From Cellvibrio mixtus subsp. mixtus J3-8 (lineage in GTDB: Bacteria; Pseudomonadota; Gammaproteobacteria; Pseudomonadales; Cellvibrionaceae): 58,519 nucleotides of DNA. How positions within the stretch are numbered: position 1 is the stretch's first letter; each line of letters begins with the position of its first letter. The notes beneath the pieces were generated by a model. That model did no database searches. It saw only the letters and a list, made by a program, of their open reading frames with translations, and was not told where the DNA came from. The stretch lies in NCBI RefSeq assembly GCF_000766945.1, contig NZ_KN266217.1, positions 18,729-77,247 of the forward strand, in the 5' to 3' direction. Both the position numbers and the translations under genes were made by a program. Below, piece after piece: positions 36,399-45,643 of the stretch.

Positions 36399-37391
36399 TT
36401 ATAAATCGCGTTGGCGGCCACCGAAGGTAGCAAGCCAGCTGGCAGTAAATGCACCGATTAACAATGAAATAAATAACCAGAGCGAAATATACGCAGTTGC
36501 TTTGCGAGCTTCATCAGCTGCTTTTTTTGCAGCGGCTTCGGTCTCACGCAATTTTGTTTGCCACAGGTTATAAGTTTCTTTCACTCTTTGCTCCGCTTCC
36601 GGCTGGCTAAGGCTGGTGTGTGCAGCAACAATCTGGCCGAGGTACCGGGCATCATTTTCCGGGAGTGCATTATTTCGCAGGGCATTAATAAATATGCGTG
36701 CTACCTCTGCGTTTGCAGCATGTTCATTACGTGGCGGTGGCAAGGGTAAAGTTGGGGATGCGGCAGCGTTTGGATCAGTTACATTGGTCGGGGCAGTAGT
36801 TGGCGCGGCACTGGCTGGTCTGCGAAATAAAGTATCAATAAAATAACCTGTTGATTCACCGTGCAAGCCAAACCGGTCACCGAATTCACTGGAGCTTGCG
36901 CCCGCAACGGCAGCTGATGTTGCTACACCATTTGCAACGCTCGCGCCGGCTTTAATTCCTCCGCCAACCACAGTTGCGATAGTTGTGGTGAGTAAGCCTG
37001 CGGTTAATAAAGTGGCGACTGCCCACGCAAGGAAGCCATGCGCAGTATCGCGAAAATAAATTTCGTCGCGATCTGTTGATGAGGCCCAGCGTGTCCGTAA
37101 GCGACCTGCCAAATAACCACCAAGACCGCTTGCAGCAAGTGAAGTTAGGGTGATCCACAGGATTCCGGAGATTCCCAGTGTTTTTGCGCTCACACCATCG
37201 TTAGCCCACGGGGAGATTGAGCTAAAACCCAAACCCGATCCCAGTATCAACAGGATTAACGATAATGCGGCAGCACCTGCGGCGCCGGCAAAAATTGCGC
37301 CCCAGGATACAGCACTCGCAGAGTTATCTCCCCTGTTGGGGGAGGGCAGGATTACATCAGTTTTTTCATGAACTTCAATTGTTGTAGCCAC
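36399..37391 (-). CDS. PhnA-like/YIM-type membrane protein, unknown function
   Basis: About 330 residues. N-terminal segments: SAVSWGAIFAGAAGAAALSLILLILGSGLGF, GISGILWITLTSLAASGLGGYLAGRLRTRW and AHGFLAWAVATLLTAGLLTTTIA, then a Pro/Ala-rich soluble part, a helical Glu/Ala/Lys-rich part and a last membrane segment with ASWLATFGGRQ. Similar proteins are annotated PhnA-like in alphaproteobacteria, with no proven role. I chose the GTG at 37391 because AAGGAG lies six bases upstream; the ATG fifteen bases earlier overlaps that site. Neighbours are stress-type genes. Confidence 0.75.
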   Translation of the reverse strand: MATTIEVHEKTDVILPSPNRGDNSASAVSWGAIFAGAAGAAALSLILLILGSGLGFSSISPWANDGVSAKTLGISGILWITLTSLAASGLGGYLAGRLRTRWASSTDRDEIYFRDTAHGFLAWAVATLLTAGLLTTTIATVVGGGIKAGASVANGVATSAAVAGASSSEFGDRFGLHGESTGYFIDTLFRRPASAAPTTAPTNVTDPNAAASPTLPLPPPRNEHAANAEVARIFINALRNNALPENDARYLGQIVAAHTSLSQPEAEQRVKETYNLWQTKLRETEAAAKKAADEARKATAYISLWLFISLLIGAFTASWLATFGGRQRDL

Positions 37392-37488
37392 GTTGATCTC
37401 CTTCATTTATTGGGACGATAAAAATTTTCCAGTTTTAAAATTATTTCGAAATCCGGTTAACATTTATCAAATGCCTGGTATTAAGCGC

Positions 37489-37980
37489 TTATGCTGCCTG
37501 GCCAACCAGAAAGCGCCTGGTTACCGTGTCTAATTCCGAGTCCAGCCACAGGGCTCGTGTTTCGGCATGATCCAGAATTTTTTGGCTGAGTTGCCTGGTG
37601 GTTTCATCGCCAGATGCTTCGGTTGCGGAAATCAGAATCTTGTAAGATCCAATCGCAAATTGATTGAAGGTGTGTAAAGCAAGAATTCCCTTAACAGGTT
37701 CATCACTCACAACGGTACCGGAAAAATTTTGCGCTCCAGCGAGTAACTTCCCAACGGTATCTTTAATAACAGAAGGCCCACTTCCCAATTGCTGGATGCG
37801 AATCGAAAGCAGTTTTTGGAATTCCCTGAAAAAATTTAATTCAGCGGTTAGTTTTGCACGCAATTCCGGATAATCCTTTAAGCGATCTGCTTGCCCGGAA
37901 AAAAGCTTCTCACCCTGTTCTTCCAAAGCATGCGCATCGCGCAACCAATCGCGAATATTTTCATTGCGGGAATCTGCCAT
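37489..37980 (-). CDS. ferritin-like (DUF892/YciF-type) protein
   Basis: About 163 residues, helical, no signal peptide. NIRDWLRDAHALEEQGEKLF and YPELRAKLTAELNFF at the start and DHAETRALWLDSELDTV at the end match the helical-bundle pattern of DUF892 stress proteins; some positions expected to bind iron (E, H) are present but I cannot confirm a di-iron site. AGGAG seven bases before the ATG at 37980 fixes the start. It precedes the PhnA-like gene on the same strand by 97 bases. Confidence 0.75.
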   Translation of the reverse strand: MADSRNENIRDWLRDAHALEEQGEKLFSGQADRLKDYPELRAKLTAELNFFREFQKLLSIRIQQLGSGPSVIKDTVGKLLAGAQNFSGTVVSDEPVKGILALHTFNQFAIGSYKILISATEASGDETTRQLSQKILDHAETRALWLDSELDTVTRRFLVGQAA

Positions 37981-38037
37981 TTTATTTCTCCTGACAAAAT
38001 ATGCTGTTGAATTACCACAATGCAATATGAATACCAT

Positions 38038-38438
38038 CGACGTAATTACTTCATTTATCAGGGTTTTCCTGCGCTTAAGATGCCAATTAGAGCGTTGATG
38101 CGACTGGATGCAGGCTAAATGGCACTGGAAATGTGTAAATTTTGCAGAGTTTTGATGTGGTCGGCATGTTGGGAAGGGAATTTCACCAACGCGTTTTTCA
38201 CCAGGGGCGGATTATGGAAGCTCCGTTGGCTGCCAAACTGTTGGGTGTTGATAAGAAGTGACACAAATAAATACGTACTTGCCTGTAATCCATTTAAATA
38301 AATTTATGCAGCAATGCAAAAGGTTGAATTATTTTTAATTTTATTGAAGTGTGGAGGATCTCTTAAGTCGGCTTTTAGTAATTGTTTTCTGTTTGTTGGC
38401 AATCATTGGTGAGTTGTATTTTATGCTTCGCCCAACAT
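38038..38438. other. 400-bp spacer without clear gene
   Basis: Promoter region for the ferritin-like gene on the minus strand. A 60-codon plus-strand frame exists near 38119 but has no ribosome-binding site or recognisable product. Nothing else seen. Confidence 0.4.
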
Positions 38439-38466
38439 AAAAACCGATCATTTCTGACCGGTTTTT
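38439..38466. terminator. bidirectional intrinsic terminator
   Basis: AAAAACCGATCA / TGACCGGTTTTT (one mismatch, 4-base loop) with T-runs on both strands. It ends 32 bases beyond the stop of the LPMO gene on the minus strand, which it should terminate. Confidence 0.8.
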
Positions 38467-38498
38467 ATTACAGTATTGTTTTTATTACATCAACTTTT

Positions 38499-39689
38499 TT
38501 ATTGGCAACTGCGCACCAATGTCCAGGCCTGGGTCCAGGCCCAGCCAGTTCCCGGTGAATAAGCTGCGCCACCCAACGAACACCATCCCCCTACGCTGCA
38601 ACGGTATTCACTGCCGCCATTTTGTACCAATGCACCTGCCGCATAACTGGTGCCACTGGCAAAAACGGGTGATGTGCAATTACCGCTGACAGACGTTGAT
38701 GATGCGCTACTGGATGATGGCACTGCGCTTCTGGAGGAACTGCTGGCGGAGCTAACCCTGATGACTGAAGATTGGCTGGATGTTGTTTCGCTGCATGGCC
38801 CCATGTCTGACCAGTAATTATATTGGCCGGAGGTTTCCGCAGGATTATTTCCCTGGGTCCAATAGTTCGCCGAATAACGTCTGCCATTGTAGATAACTTC
38901 CTGCCGCGCGTTGTATTGCGTGCTGGCATTCCAGGTCGATAAATTTACACAGGCGTTATCGCTAATGCTGGATGAGGAGCGCGACGTTGTGGTAATGCTG
39001 GAACTGGAACTGCTGGATGCGACGGAGCTTGATGAATTGGTATCAGGTGAGTAAATCACATCCACACATTGGTAAAAACCTTCCGGCGCATCTGCCTTGT
39101 CACGTTGCCACACGCTATAAACAATATGTCGCCCTGTACGCGCTGGCAGTGTGACTACATGAGTCGACGTGGCTTCATTACCTGCGCGTCCCGATTGGTG
39201 AATCTGTTCCAGGTCGGACCACTTCAATGGTTGTAACGGATTAAAACCCTGCTTGGTGATGTAATAGCGGAAATAAGTGGTTCTGTGTTGCGCCGTATTA
39301 GTCCAGATAAACGCGCGTGGCCCGGCCGAAACCTGCGTCGCCGGCCAATCATTTCTGGCAAGATCCAGCCCACCAAAATCACCATGGCCCGCACTGCATA
39401 ATTTGCCATCGGGAATTAATGCCTGGTGATTATTATCAGCACCAATCACATTAATTGACCAAGGCTCATAAATAGCGGCGTTGCCCGCTGCAAATGCTGC
39501 TTTACACGCAGCATTGCGCGGAGTTTCCGGACTGGGGCCATCATCGCGACACGCTACCGCGCGCCCTTTCGGGCTGGAAACATATCCATGTGCGCTAACA
39601 TCGATGGCACCGAGCATCATGGATGCCCCGGCTAATAGCGAGAATACTTTCACTATATTCTTGCGAAAAACGTCAGGTTGATTATTCAT
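38499..39689 (-). CDS. secreted AA10 lytic polysaccharide monooxygenase with CBM5/12 and CBM73-like modules
   Basis: Copper enzyme that cleaves crystalline chitin oxidatively. 396 residues: signal peptide 1-33, so His34 becomes the N-terminal copper ligand (VSA|HGYVSSP); the AA10 domain runs to about 215 with the second copper His in CSAGHGDF (about 102). Ser-rich linker 218-243; CBM5/12 at 245-300 with Trp/Tyr-rich WNASTQYNARQEVIYNGRRY; second Ser linker; CBM73-like module 335-396 (YRCSVGGWCSL, GWAWTQAWTLV). Domain order equals that of the characterised C. japonicus chitin LPMO. Substrate specificity for chitin is inferred from that. Confidence 0.93.
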   Translation of the reverse strand: MNNQPDVFRKNIVKVFSLLAGASMMLGAIDVSAHGYVSSPKGRAVACRDDGPSPETPRNAACKAAFAAGNAAIYEPWSINVIGADNNHQALIPDGKLCSAGHGDFGGLDLARNDWPATQVSAGPRAFIWTNTAQHRTTYFRYYITKQGFNPLQPLKWSDLEQIHQSGRAGNEATSTHVVTLPARTGRHIVYSVWQRDKADAPEGFYQCVDVIYSPDTNSSSSVASSSSSSSITTTSRSSSSISDNACVNLSTWNASTQYNARQEVIYNGRRYSANYWTQGNNPAETSGQYNYWSDMGPCSETTSSQSSVIRVSSASSSSRSAVPSSSSASSTSVSGNCTSPVFASGTSYAAGALVQNGGSEYRCSVGGWCSLGGAAYSPGTGWAWTQAWTLVRSCQ

Positions 39690-40156
39690 TATTTTTATCC
39701 TCTTTTCCTTTCGGACGATTGAATGTCATTGCATTTACATGCATCTGCAAATGCGGTTTGTGCGCATAAGATTGCCATTCTCCTACAAGGCAATTAACGT
39801 TTTACATCGTCATTAATTTGCAACATCAGCGGGGTTACAACAGAAAGGCGCGCTTATTGCGCAATCGCAGTCTACGAGGGCAATAACTAAATGGCGAGTT
39901 TGACTTTTGGGTTTTACGTTCGACTTTTAGTATAGGGGCGCGTAATAATTCAAAAAAAATTCATTATAATAATTTTCGCGACATAAGTTTTTATTGGAAA
40001 TGTTAAATATCTTAATCGGAGAGTTGCTTAATTGTTGTTCAGATTATTTGAAATCTGCTACGCCTGCTACAAAATGCTAGGCAACTGTAATTTCGCAGAA
40101 TTTTACAACCGGCGCATATTCGTTGAAGTTTGAAATAATTTAAATAAGATTTAAGA
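39690..40156. other. 467-bp spacer upstream of the LPMO gene
   Basis: AT-rich, promoter region for the LPMO gene on the minus strand. No further ORF, riboswitch or clear operator seen. Confidence 0.4.
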
Positions 40157-40178
40157 CGCACCTTGAAAACTAGGTGCG
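40157..40178 (-). terminator. stem-loop overlapping the stop of the hypothetical gene
   Basis: CGCACCT (40157-40163) and AGGTGCG (40172-40178) with an 8-base loop. It covers the TAG stop at 40170 and is followed on the minus strand by a T-rich stretch. Confidence 0.55.
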
Positions 40179-40982
40179 CTTTTCAATTTCTGCGGGTTTT
40201 ATAGCCGATTGCAATTTTTCAAATGCTGCTTTATCACCTTCATGAGCTGCTGAGATAATGCTAAAAAGATTGTTTAATTTTTCAACAGCCTCATCGGATA
40301 ATGGCTTTAGGTTTTCATTGCCTTCGCGGTTCAGGATGGAAGAAACTTTATCTTCATATTTTTTCAGGAAGCCATTTTTATCTTCTACCGTAAAATCCAC
40401 TTCCTTCAAGAGTTCAAAAAGAGATGTAATTGGATGCTGTGCGGAAGATAAATCATCGGGGGTTTCTCCTTGTTCGCGCGCAAAATGTTGGTATTGCTGT
40501 TCCGCTACGGCACGCTGGCCAATGTAACGCTGTGATAGTAGTTCTTCTGGAGAAAGAGTATCTAAATATTCAACATACTTTTCGAAGAACATTTTCATGT
40601 CTGGCGGGTCCTGACGTGCATATTTCATAAATGCATTCATTTCTCTCTCGGTTAATGCATTTTGAATGGCGGTAAGTTCTTTTTCCGAAAGCGATTTATC
40701 ATTGAGCTTGCTAGCCAAATTCTCCGGGTATCCTTTCAAACTGTTCATGGTGCTTTCATACACCTCCCTTCCATGTTCCTTAAGGAATTGGTCTACTGTT
40801 GCGGACGCTTTATATTTTTCCAGTGCACTAATCGCTTCATTAGATAAATTGACGATGGCAGTGGGGGATTCACTCGACGATGTTTCAGGTGTTTTTTCAT
40901 CCACTATTGTTGAAACAGTTTTTCTTGTGCTCATATCACTTGAATACGCATTATACAATGCTGTAGTAGATACGCTGATCAT
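40170..40982 (-). CDS. hypothetical helical protein, unrecognised
   Basis: 270 residues, no signal peptide or membrane segment, Glu/Lys/Ala-rich and probably all-helical. The N-terminus MISVSTTALYNAYSS followed by a Ser/Thr-rich stretch resembles the start of the hypothetical protein at 55996 and of proteins with N-terminal secretion signals of flagellar or type III type, but no chaperone or machinery is nearby. Start: GAGGAAA seven bases before ATG. Stand-alone gene with its own hairpin terminator. Confidence 0.65.
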   Translation of the reverse strand: MISVSTTALYNAYSSDMSTRKTVSTIVDEKTPETSSSESPTAIVNLSNEAISALEKYKASATVDQFLKEHGREVYESTMNSLKGYPENLASKLNDKSLSEKELTAIQNALTEREMNAFMKYARQDPPDMKMFFEKYVEYLDTLSPEELLSQRYIGQRAVAEQQYQHFAREQGETPDDLSSAQHPITSLFELLKEVDFTVEDKNGFLKKYEDKVSSILNREGNENLKPLSDEAVEKLNNLFSIISAAHEGDKAAFEKLQSAIKPAEIEKRT

Positions 40983-41293
40983 GTCGATTTCCTCTTACAG
41001 GATACGCTCACTATTAATATTGCTGTAAGCGGCGACTTCTTGCCGTTTGTTCGGCAATGCCTGTCTTAATTCTCAGTTTATGGCGCAATAGTTTTAATTG
41101 AGCGTCTTGTAAATCATTTTTTAATGAAAGGTGGTGGGTATAACGCAATAAGGGTGCCAGAGTTTTTTTGCGGGGGAAAATCAATCCGTTTAAGAATTTT
41201 TAACCTTCGGGAAACAGGCCTGTGTTCTTGAGCCATTTTCCCTCATTTTGTTGTTAATGGAATTGGTCGATATTTTTTTACGCCGGCATTATT
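40983..41293. other. 311-bp spacer
   Basis: No gene, repeat or clear hairpin seen. It separates the hypothetical gene from the end of the lipid-modification operon; the latter's terminator was not found by eye. Confidence 0.35.
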
Positions 41294-42049
41294 TCAATTT
41301 AATTTTCGTGTCAGAAATTGGGACAACCTGTAGGGAAGCAAGCGCAACAGCTTCAAAAAAAGCGTGAAGCGCTTGGGAAAATGAATTTCAAAACCTTGCG
41401 CGAGCAAGCCATCCGCTATTTCGGTGGCGGCTTGTTCCGGTTCAATCATCGCTGGCATTTTGAAATTATTTTTATCGGTCAGCGCTGTGCGTACGAAGCC
41501 GGGGCTGATCAATTTGATATCGATTGAGCTCTTGCATTCAGCGTGCAAACTTTCGGCAAGGTTAATAATCGCGGCTTTGGTTGCGCTATAGGGTTGACCG
41601 TTAGGCAGGCCAATATAACCTGCGACACTGCCACACAATGCCAGTTGTCCGCGTGGTTGTTGGGCTTTCAGGATAGGTAAAACTGCGTGTACTACATTGA
41701 ATGCGCCGGTCAAATTAATATCGACAATACCTTTGGTTGCCACTATATCAAGCGCATCGGTTTTCATCGGTGCGTAAGCGGCCGCTAAAAAAATAATGCG
41801 ATCAATACGCCCAAATGCAGCGCGAATTGCCTGCGCGGTGCGCAGTGTTGTTTCAGCGTTCGCCGTGTCCAGTATAAACACGCTATGGCGTTCACCCAGT
41901 TCATCATTTAATTTTTCAAGTTCATCCTTGCGTCGCGCGGACAGCGCAAGAATGGCGCCGCGCGCGGAAAGCTCCCGTGCTAATGCGTAGCCAATTCCGC
42001 TGCTGGCACCGATAATCCAGACGATCTGGTCTTGATAGGGACGGTTCAT
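41294..42049 (-). CDS. short-chain dehydrogenase/reductase
   Basis: NAD(P)-dependent oxidoreductase, 251 residues. Nucleotide-binding GASSGIGYALA (about 14-24), NLTG equivalent INLTGAF, catalytic Ser in CGSVAGY, and the YxxxK pair in QPYSATKAA. Last gene of the lipid-modification operon; its ATG overlaps the DUF3833 stop by four bases. Such an SDR is a regular member of DUF1365-Cfa clusters; its substrate is unknown, probably a fatty-acyl or lipid intermediate. Confidence 0.9.
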   Translation of the reverse strand: MNRPYQDQIVWIIGASSGIGYALARELSARGAILALSARRKDELEKLNDELGERHSVFILDTANAETTLRTAQAIRAAFGRIDRIIFLAAAYAPMKTDALDIVATKGIVDINLTGAFNVVHAVLPILKAQQPRGQLALCGSVAGYIGLPNGQPYSATKAAIINLAESLHAECKSSIDIKLISPGFVRTALTDKNNFKMPAMIEPEQAATEIADGLLAQGFEIHFPKRFTLFLKLLRLLPYRLSQFLTRKLN

Positions 42050-42579
42050 TGTTGCTTCTGCATAAAAATAGTCAGTTCAGAAACGGTGATGCCAAATTTT
42101 TTCAAGTATGAGCGATTGATCAATACCCCGTCATTCATTAACCACATCCAATCGTCAAAGCGAATGTGATAAGTCGTGTCTTTCACCGGGAGGTCCATTA
42201 CGTAATTCCAGCGCACCGCACTGCCTTCGGCTTTGCCAGTGGCTTTGTCGATAATATCCGCTGCGGTTCCCTCGAAAGTGCCGTCGGGTAACTTTTTAAT
42301 CGTCCACACGCGTTGTTGTTTTTCACCGTCGTAATAATCGAAATGCTCAGTCAGCGTGCCAACATCACCATTCCATTCGCCCACAAGGTCGATATCGAAC
42401 CGGCGCACTACGCGACCGCGCCAATCCTGCACAATCCCCCAGGCTTTGATGGGGCCATTAAAATATTCCTTAATGTCGGCGCGCGGTGTGGTGTCTTTGT
42501 AATAATCAATATTATTGGCGGCGCAACTGCTAAGCATGATGAGAGCTCCTATTGTGGCCATGATTTTGAAAATTTGCAT
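42046..42579 (-). CDS. DUF3833 lipoprotein
   Basis: About 177 residues with a lipoprotein signal (IGALIMLSSCAANN, lipobox LSSC, Cys about residue 18). The mature part is a beta-rich domain of the DUF3833 type (FNGPIKAWGIVQDWRGRVVRRF, WNYVMDLPVKDTTYHIRFDDWM). The ATG at 42579 has AGGAGG six bases upstream. The gene's first 50 bases overlap the MFS gene end in another frame, unusually long for this tight operon. Likely an outer- or inner-membrane-tethered lipid-handling protein (inference from the cluster). Confidence 0.88.
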   Translation of the reverse strand: MQIFKIMATIGALIMLSSCAANNIDYYKDTTPRADIKEYFNGPIKAWGIVQDWRGRVVRRFDIDLVGEWNGDVGTLTEHFDYYDGEKQQRVWTIKKLPDGTFEGTAADIIDKATGKAEGSAVRWNYVMDLPVKDTTYHIRFDDWMWLMNDGVLINRSYLKKFGITVSELTIFMQKQQ

Positions 42580-43849
42580 TGTTGCCTCCTGAACCTGATC
42601 GAATAAAAAAAGCATACAGCAACGCGGCTGCAACCAATTTCAACACACAGGGAACCAGCGCGTAAGCGGCGGACAGTGTTGCAAGCGCCGCCTGTGAGTT
42701 AACGGACTGTGGTTTAAAACCGGCTACATCAAGAACCGGAAGCGCGATAGCGGAGGCCAATGCCAGGCTGGCTTTGCTGATAAATGCCAGAAACGCGTAA
42801 TGCGATGCTGAACAGGCACGGTTAGCGCGCGCATGGATATGATCAGCCAGAATGGATGGCGGCAGCGTTAAATCCGCACCGAGTGCAAGGCCGGAAACTA
42901 TACACACTATCGCATACGGCCACACATCGCCGGCCGTCAAAAAAAACGCACAAATAAAGCCGGCTACAGCGAGAATATTGGCGCAACACCACGCCTTGTA
43001 TTTTCCGTGCCGCACACTGATTTTTTTCCACAATGGCATAGCGGCAGCGCCGGAAAGAAAATAGAGCAGTAAAAATAAACCGGTCAGTTTTTCCGCACCG
43101 ATAAGATCGCGCACATAAAAAATAACCAGGATCGCTGGAATACTCGACGCTAACATACTCACACCGTACACAACAAAAAGTCGCCAGCTTTCCGTTGGCA
43201 GCGCGCGTATTGCTGCTAGCGGTGATAAGTGTGTGTTATTAGTCGCAGTTGTTGCAGAACGTAAAGCCAGTTTTGAAAAACAGATAATGCCGGCAAGCAT
43301 CAATAGAAAAAGGATTCCCGCATACCCGCGATAAACTTCATCGGTAGTCATCCATTGTGAAAGCAACGTCGGCACCGACACCGCGATAACCAGCCCGATA
43401 ATTCCAAACGCTTCGCGCGCGCCGGCAATTCGTGTTTGTGCATTAGCATCCGTAGTCCATAAGGTAGCTTGCGCACCGAGCACAATGATCAACACGCTGT
43501 AAGCGCTCACCGCAAACACCATACAGAGTGAAAACCAGATTGCAGGCGAGAAAAAAAGGCTGTTAAAAAGCCCGAAAACCGAAAGGCATAATATCGCTCC
43601 GGCGATGGACAGCAATAGCAGGAAATGATTTTGCAGTTTATCGGTGAACCAGCCGATTAACGGGTCTTGTATTGCATCGAATGCTCGAATTAAAAGCAGC
43701 AATGTGCCAAGTAATGTGAGTGAGAGTCCGTAGCGCGTTGCAAAAAAATCCGGCGCTAACACGTACAGGGGAAAGCCGGCAAAAGCGACAGGCAAGGCGA
43801 TAAAGCCATATTGTAATAGCGATTTGCCCGTGATTGCCGGCGTGTTCAT
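42530..43849 (-). CDS. MFS/GPH-type transporter
   Basis: 439 residues, about 12 membrane segments, of the glycoside-pentoside-hexuronide:cation symporter type (MelB-like): FDAIQDPLIGWFTDKL is the typical loop 2-3 motif. In the related clusters of alphaproteobacteria and Vibrio a GPH-like transporter is found beside DUF1365 and Cfa-like genes, so a lipid precursor rather than sugar is a possible substrate (inference). Its ATG overlaps the chalcone-isomerase-like stop by four bases. Confidence 0.85.
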   Translation of the reverse strand: MNTPAITGKSLLQYGFIALPVAFAGFPLYVLAPDFFATRYGLSLTLLGTLLLLIRAFDAIQDPLIGWFTDKLQNHFLLLLSIAGAILCLSVFGLFNSLFFSPAIWFSLCMVFAVSAYSVLIIVLGAQATLWTTDANAQTRIAGAREAFGIIGLVIAVSVPTLLSQWMTTDEVYRGYAGILFLLMLAGIICFSKLALRSATTATNNTHLSPLAAIRALPTESWRLFVVYGVSMLASSIPAILVIFYVRDLIGAEKLTGLFLLLYFLSGAAAMPLWKKISVRHGKYKAWCCANILAVAGFICAFFLTAGDVWPYAIVCIVSGLALGADLTLPPSILADHIHARANRACSASHYAFLAFISKASLALASAIALPVLDVAGFKPQSVNSQAALATLSAAYALVPCVLKLVAAALLYAFFIRSGSGGNNANFQNHGHNRSSHHA

Positions 43850-44430
43850 TTCAGCCCCAGCAGTGCGCGGCGCAATGCGGGTTCAGACGTTTTTTCCGCG
43901 AGCCAGATGCCAAAAAAAGATTTACCGAAATCATCACCTTTGATAACACCAATAAATGTTGCGTCATCGTAAAACGTAGTTTGTTTACCGGGAATGTATA
44001 CCGCAGTTAAAACCGTACCTTTTTTGACGTCGGGGAAAATGGCTTTCATTTGTGCATGCCAGGCGGCCAGTGTGACTTCGTCGGTAAAACCTTGCTGGCG
44101 TATTTCCTGTACTGACCGGTCGGCAATATCTTTGCCTTTTATTACGCGAAAATATTCGATAGACAATGCAAATGATTTGCCCGGGTCCCACACACCATCG
44201 GGTGCAAAGAGCGTCGCTTCGTAAACATCCCAGAATGCATAGGATAAAACACCGCGCCCCACCACTGCTGCATCCGGTATGGATGTTTGTACCGTTTCAG
44301 CCGGAACTGCATGTTCGCCAGCGGCAAACGCATTTATTGCGTGCAGGAAAAAAATGCTTTGGAATGTCAGGCCCAGAAACACCATATTCAAAAACGGTAT
44401 GTCCAGCACCGCCATGTACCTAGACCGCAT
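43846..44430 (-). CDS. chalcone isomerase-like protein
   Basis: About 194 residues. N-terminal hydrophobic export signal ending near NAFAAG. The mature part matches the bacterial chalcone-isomerase-like domain: AVVGRGVLSYAFWDVYEATLF, KDIADRSVQEIR, KGTVLTAVYIPGKQTTFYDD, DFGKSFFGIWL. In such proteins the plant active site is not conserved and the role is thought to be fatty-acid binding. Two starts are possible (44430 and 44415); both overlap or abut the methyltransferase stop at 44420. Confidence 0.85.
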   Translation of the reverse strand: MRSRYMAVLDIPFLNMVFLGLTFQSIFFLHAINAFAAGEHAVPAETVQTSIPDAAVVGRGVLSYAFWDVYEATLFAPDGVWDPGKSFALSIEYFRVIKGKDIADRSVQEIRQQGFTDEVTLAAWHAQMKAIFPDVKKGTVLTAVYIPGKQTTFYDDATFIGVIKGDDFGKSFFGIWLAEKTSEPALRRALLGLK

Positions 44431-45643
44431 GTTGAAGTCCCCACTGCATGACATCAGTGCGTCCGTGCCGGAAAGAGGCAATGCAGCAGGTCAGGTAAAA
44501 ACGCCACATGCGAATAAATTTCGTATCAAACCCCATGGCTTTTACCTCGTTGATTCGCGCATCAAAATTATCGAGCCAATGGCTAAGCGTGAGCGCATAA
44601 TCCTGGCCGAAGGCAAACTCATCCGTTACGCGCAGCCCCGCTTTGGCACTTTCTTCGCGGAATCGCGCTGGCGATGGCAGCATACCGCCGGGGAAAATAA
44701 ATGTGCGAATTGCATCACCACTGGTACGGTAGCGTTCAAAATTATCGTCGGCAATGGTGATGCTTTGCAGCATCACTTTACCGTTAGCAGCAAGCAGTGA
44801 TTTTAATTTGGCGAAATAAACCGGCCAGAATTTTTCGCCGACTGCTTCGAACATTTCAATCGAGACAATCTGGTCATACGCACCGGTTTGGCGGCGGTAA
44901 TCTTCAAGCGCGATAACGGCATTGTTGCCAACACGTTGTGCCGCAAATTGATGTTGCGCGGCCGAGATGGTCAGGGCCTTGATGCCATAATCACCGCGTT
45001 GCAGTGCGCGCTCTGCAAACCCGCCCCAGCCGCAACCGATTTCCAGCAGGCTGCCGGATGGATTGAGCCGGTCAATCATCCGGTCATATTTCCGTGTTTG
45101 TGCCGCCTGCAGCGATTCCTTGTCATTATCAAAAATTGCGGCGGAATAGGTCATGGAGGGATCGAGCCAGAGCGAATAGAAATCATTGCCCAGATCATAG
45201 TGGGCATGGATATTTTTTTTGCTGCCGCGTTCGGTGTTGCGCGTAAAAAGATACGCGATACGCGCGGCGAACCGGCCCAAGGCATTGCCGCAAATATAAT
45301 TGTCGAGCGCCGCCTGGTTTTGCAGCCCGAACAAAAATAACTGTGTTGGATCAGTGGAATCCCACCAGCCATCGCGATAGGCTTCTGCCAGCGCGATATC
45401 GCCGTGACGGATCAGCGCTGCGATTAAACGCCAATCATGAATATCAAATTCCGCATTGGCGCCGGGTTGGTTACCGTTAAATATATGTGTTTGACCATCG
45501 GGTGTGGTGACGCGGATAGTGCCGGATTCAATGCGCTCCATTGCGCTGAGAAAACGGTTGGTAATGTGACGATCAAACATGTTAGTAACCTCGTAAAAAC
45601 TTATTGGTGGCAGCGTTTTTTCGCTCGCCTTTTTCGTTGTCAT
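44420..45643 (-). CDS. Cfa-like SAM-dependent methyltransferase
   Basis: 407 residues, cyclopropane-fatty-acyl-phospholipid synthase family (COG2230). HYDLGNDFYSLWLDPSMTYS (148-167) and the SAM-binding EIGCGWGGFAERAL (201-214) are diagnostic. It adds a methyl or methylene group to unsaturated phospholipid acyl chains; given the neighbours, methylation on the route to furan or other modified fatty acids is possible. Overlaps DUF1365 by four bases (ATGA). An alternative start at ATG 45580 has a better Shine-Dalgarno (GAGG) and skips 21 residues. Confidence 0.93.
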   Translation of the reverse strand: MTTKKASEKTLPPISFYEVTNMFDRHITNRFLSAMERIESGTIRVTTPDGQTHIFNGNQPGANAEFDIHDWRLIAALIRHGDIALAEAYRDGWWDSTDPTQLFLFGLQNQAALDNYICGNALGRFAARIAYLFTRNTERGSKKNIHAHYDLGNDFYSLWLDPSMTYSAAIFDNDKESLQAAQTRKYDRMIDRLNPSGSLLEIGCGWGGFAERALQRGDYGIKALTISAAQHQFAAQRVGNNAVIALEDYRRQTGAYDQIVSIEMFEAVGEKFWPVYFAKLKSLLAANGKVMLQSITIADDNFERYRTSGDAIRTFIFPGGMLPSPARFREESAKAGLRVTDEFAFGQDYALTLSHWLDNFDARINEVKAMGFDTKFIRMWRFYLTCCIASFRHGRTDVMQWGLQHAV

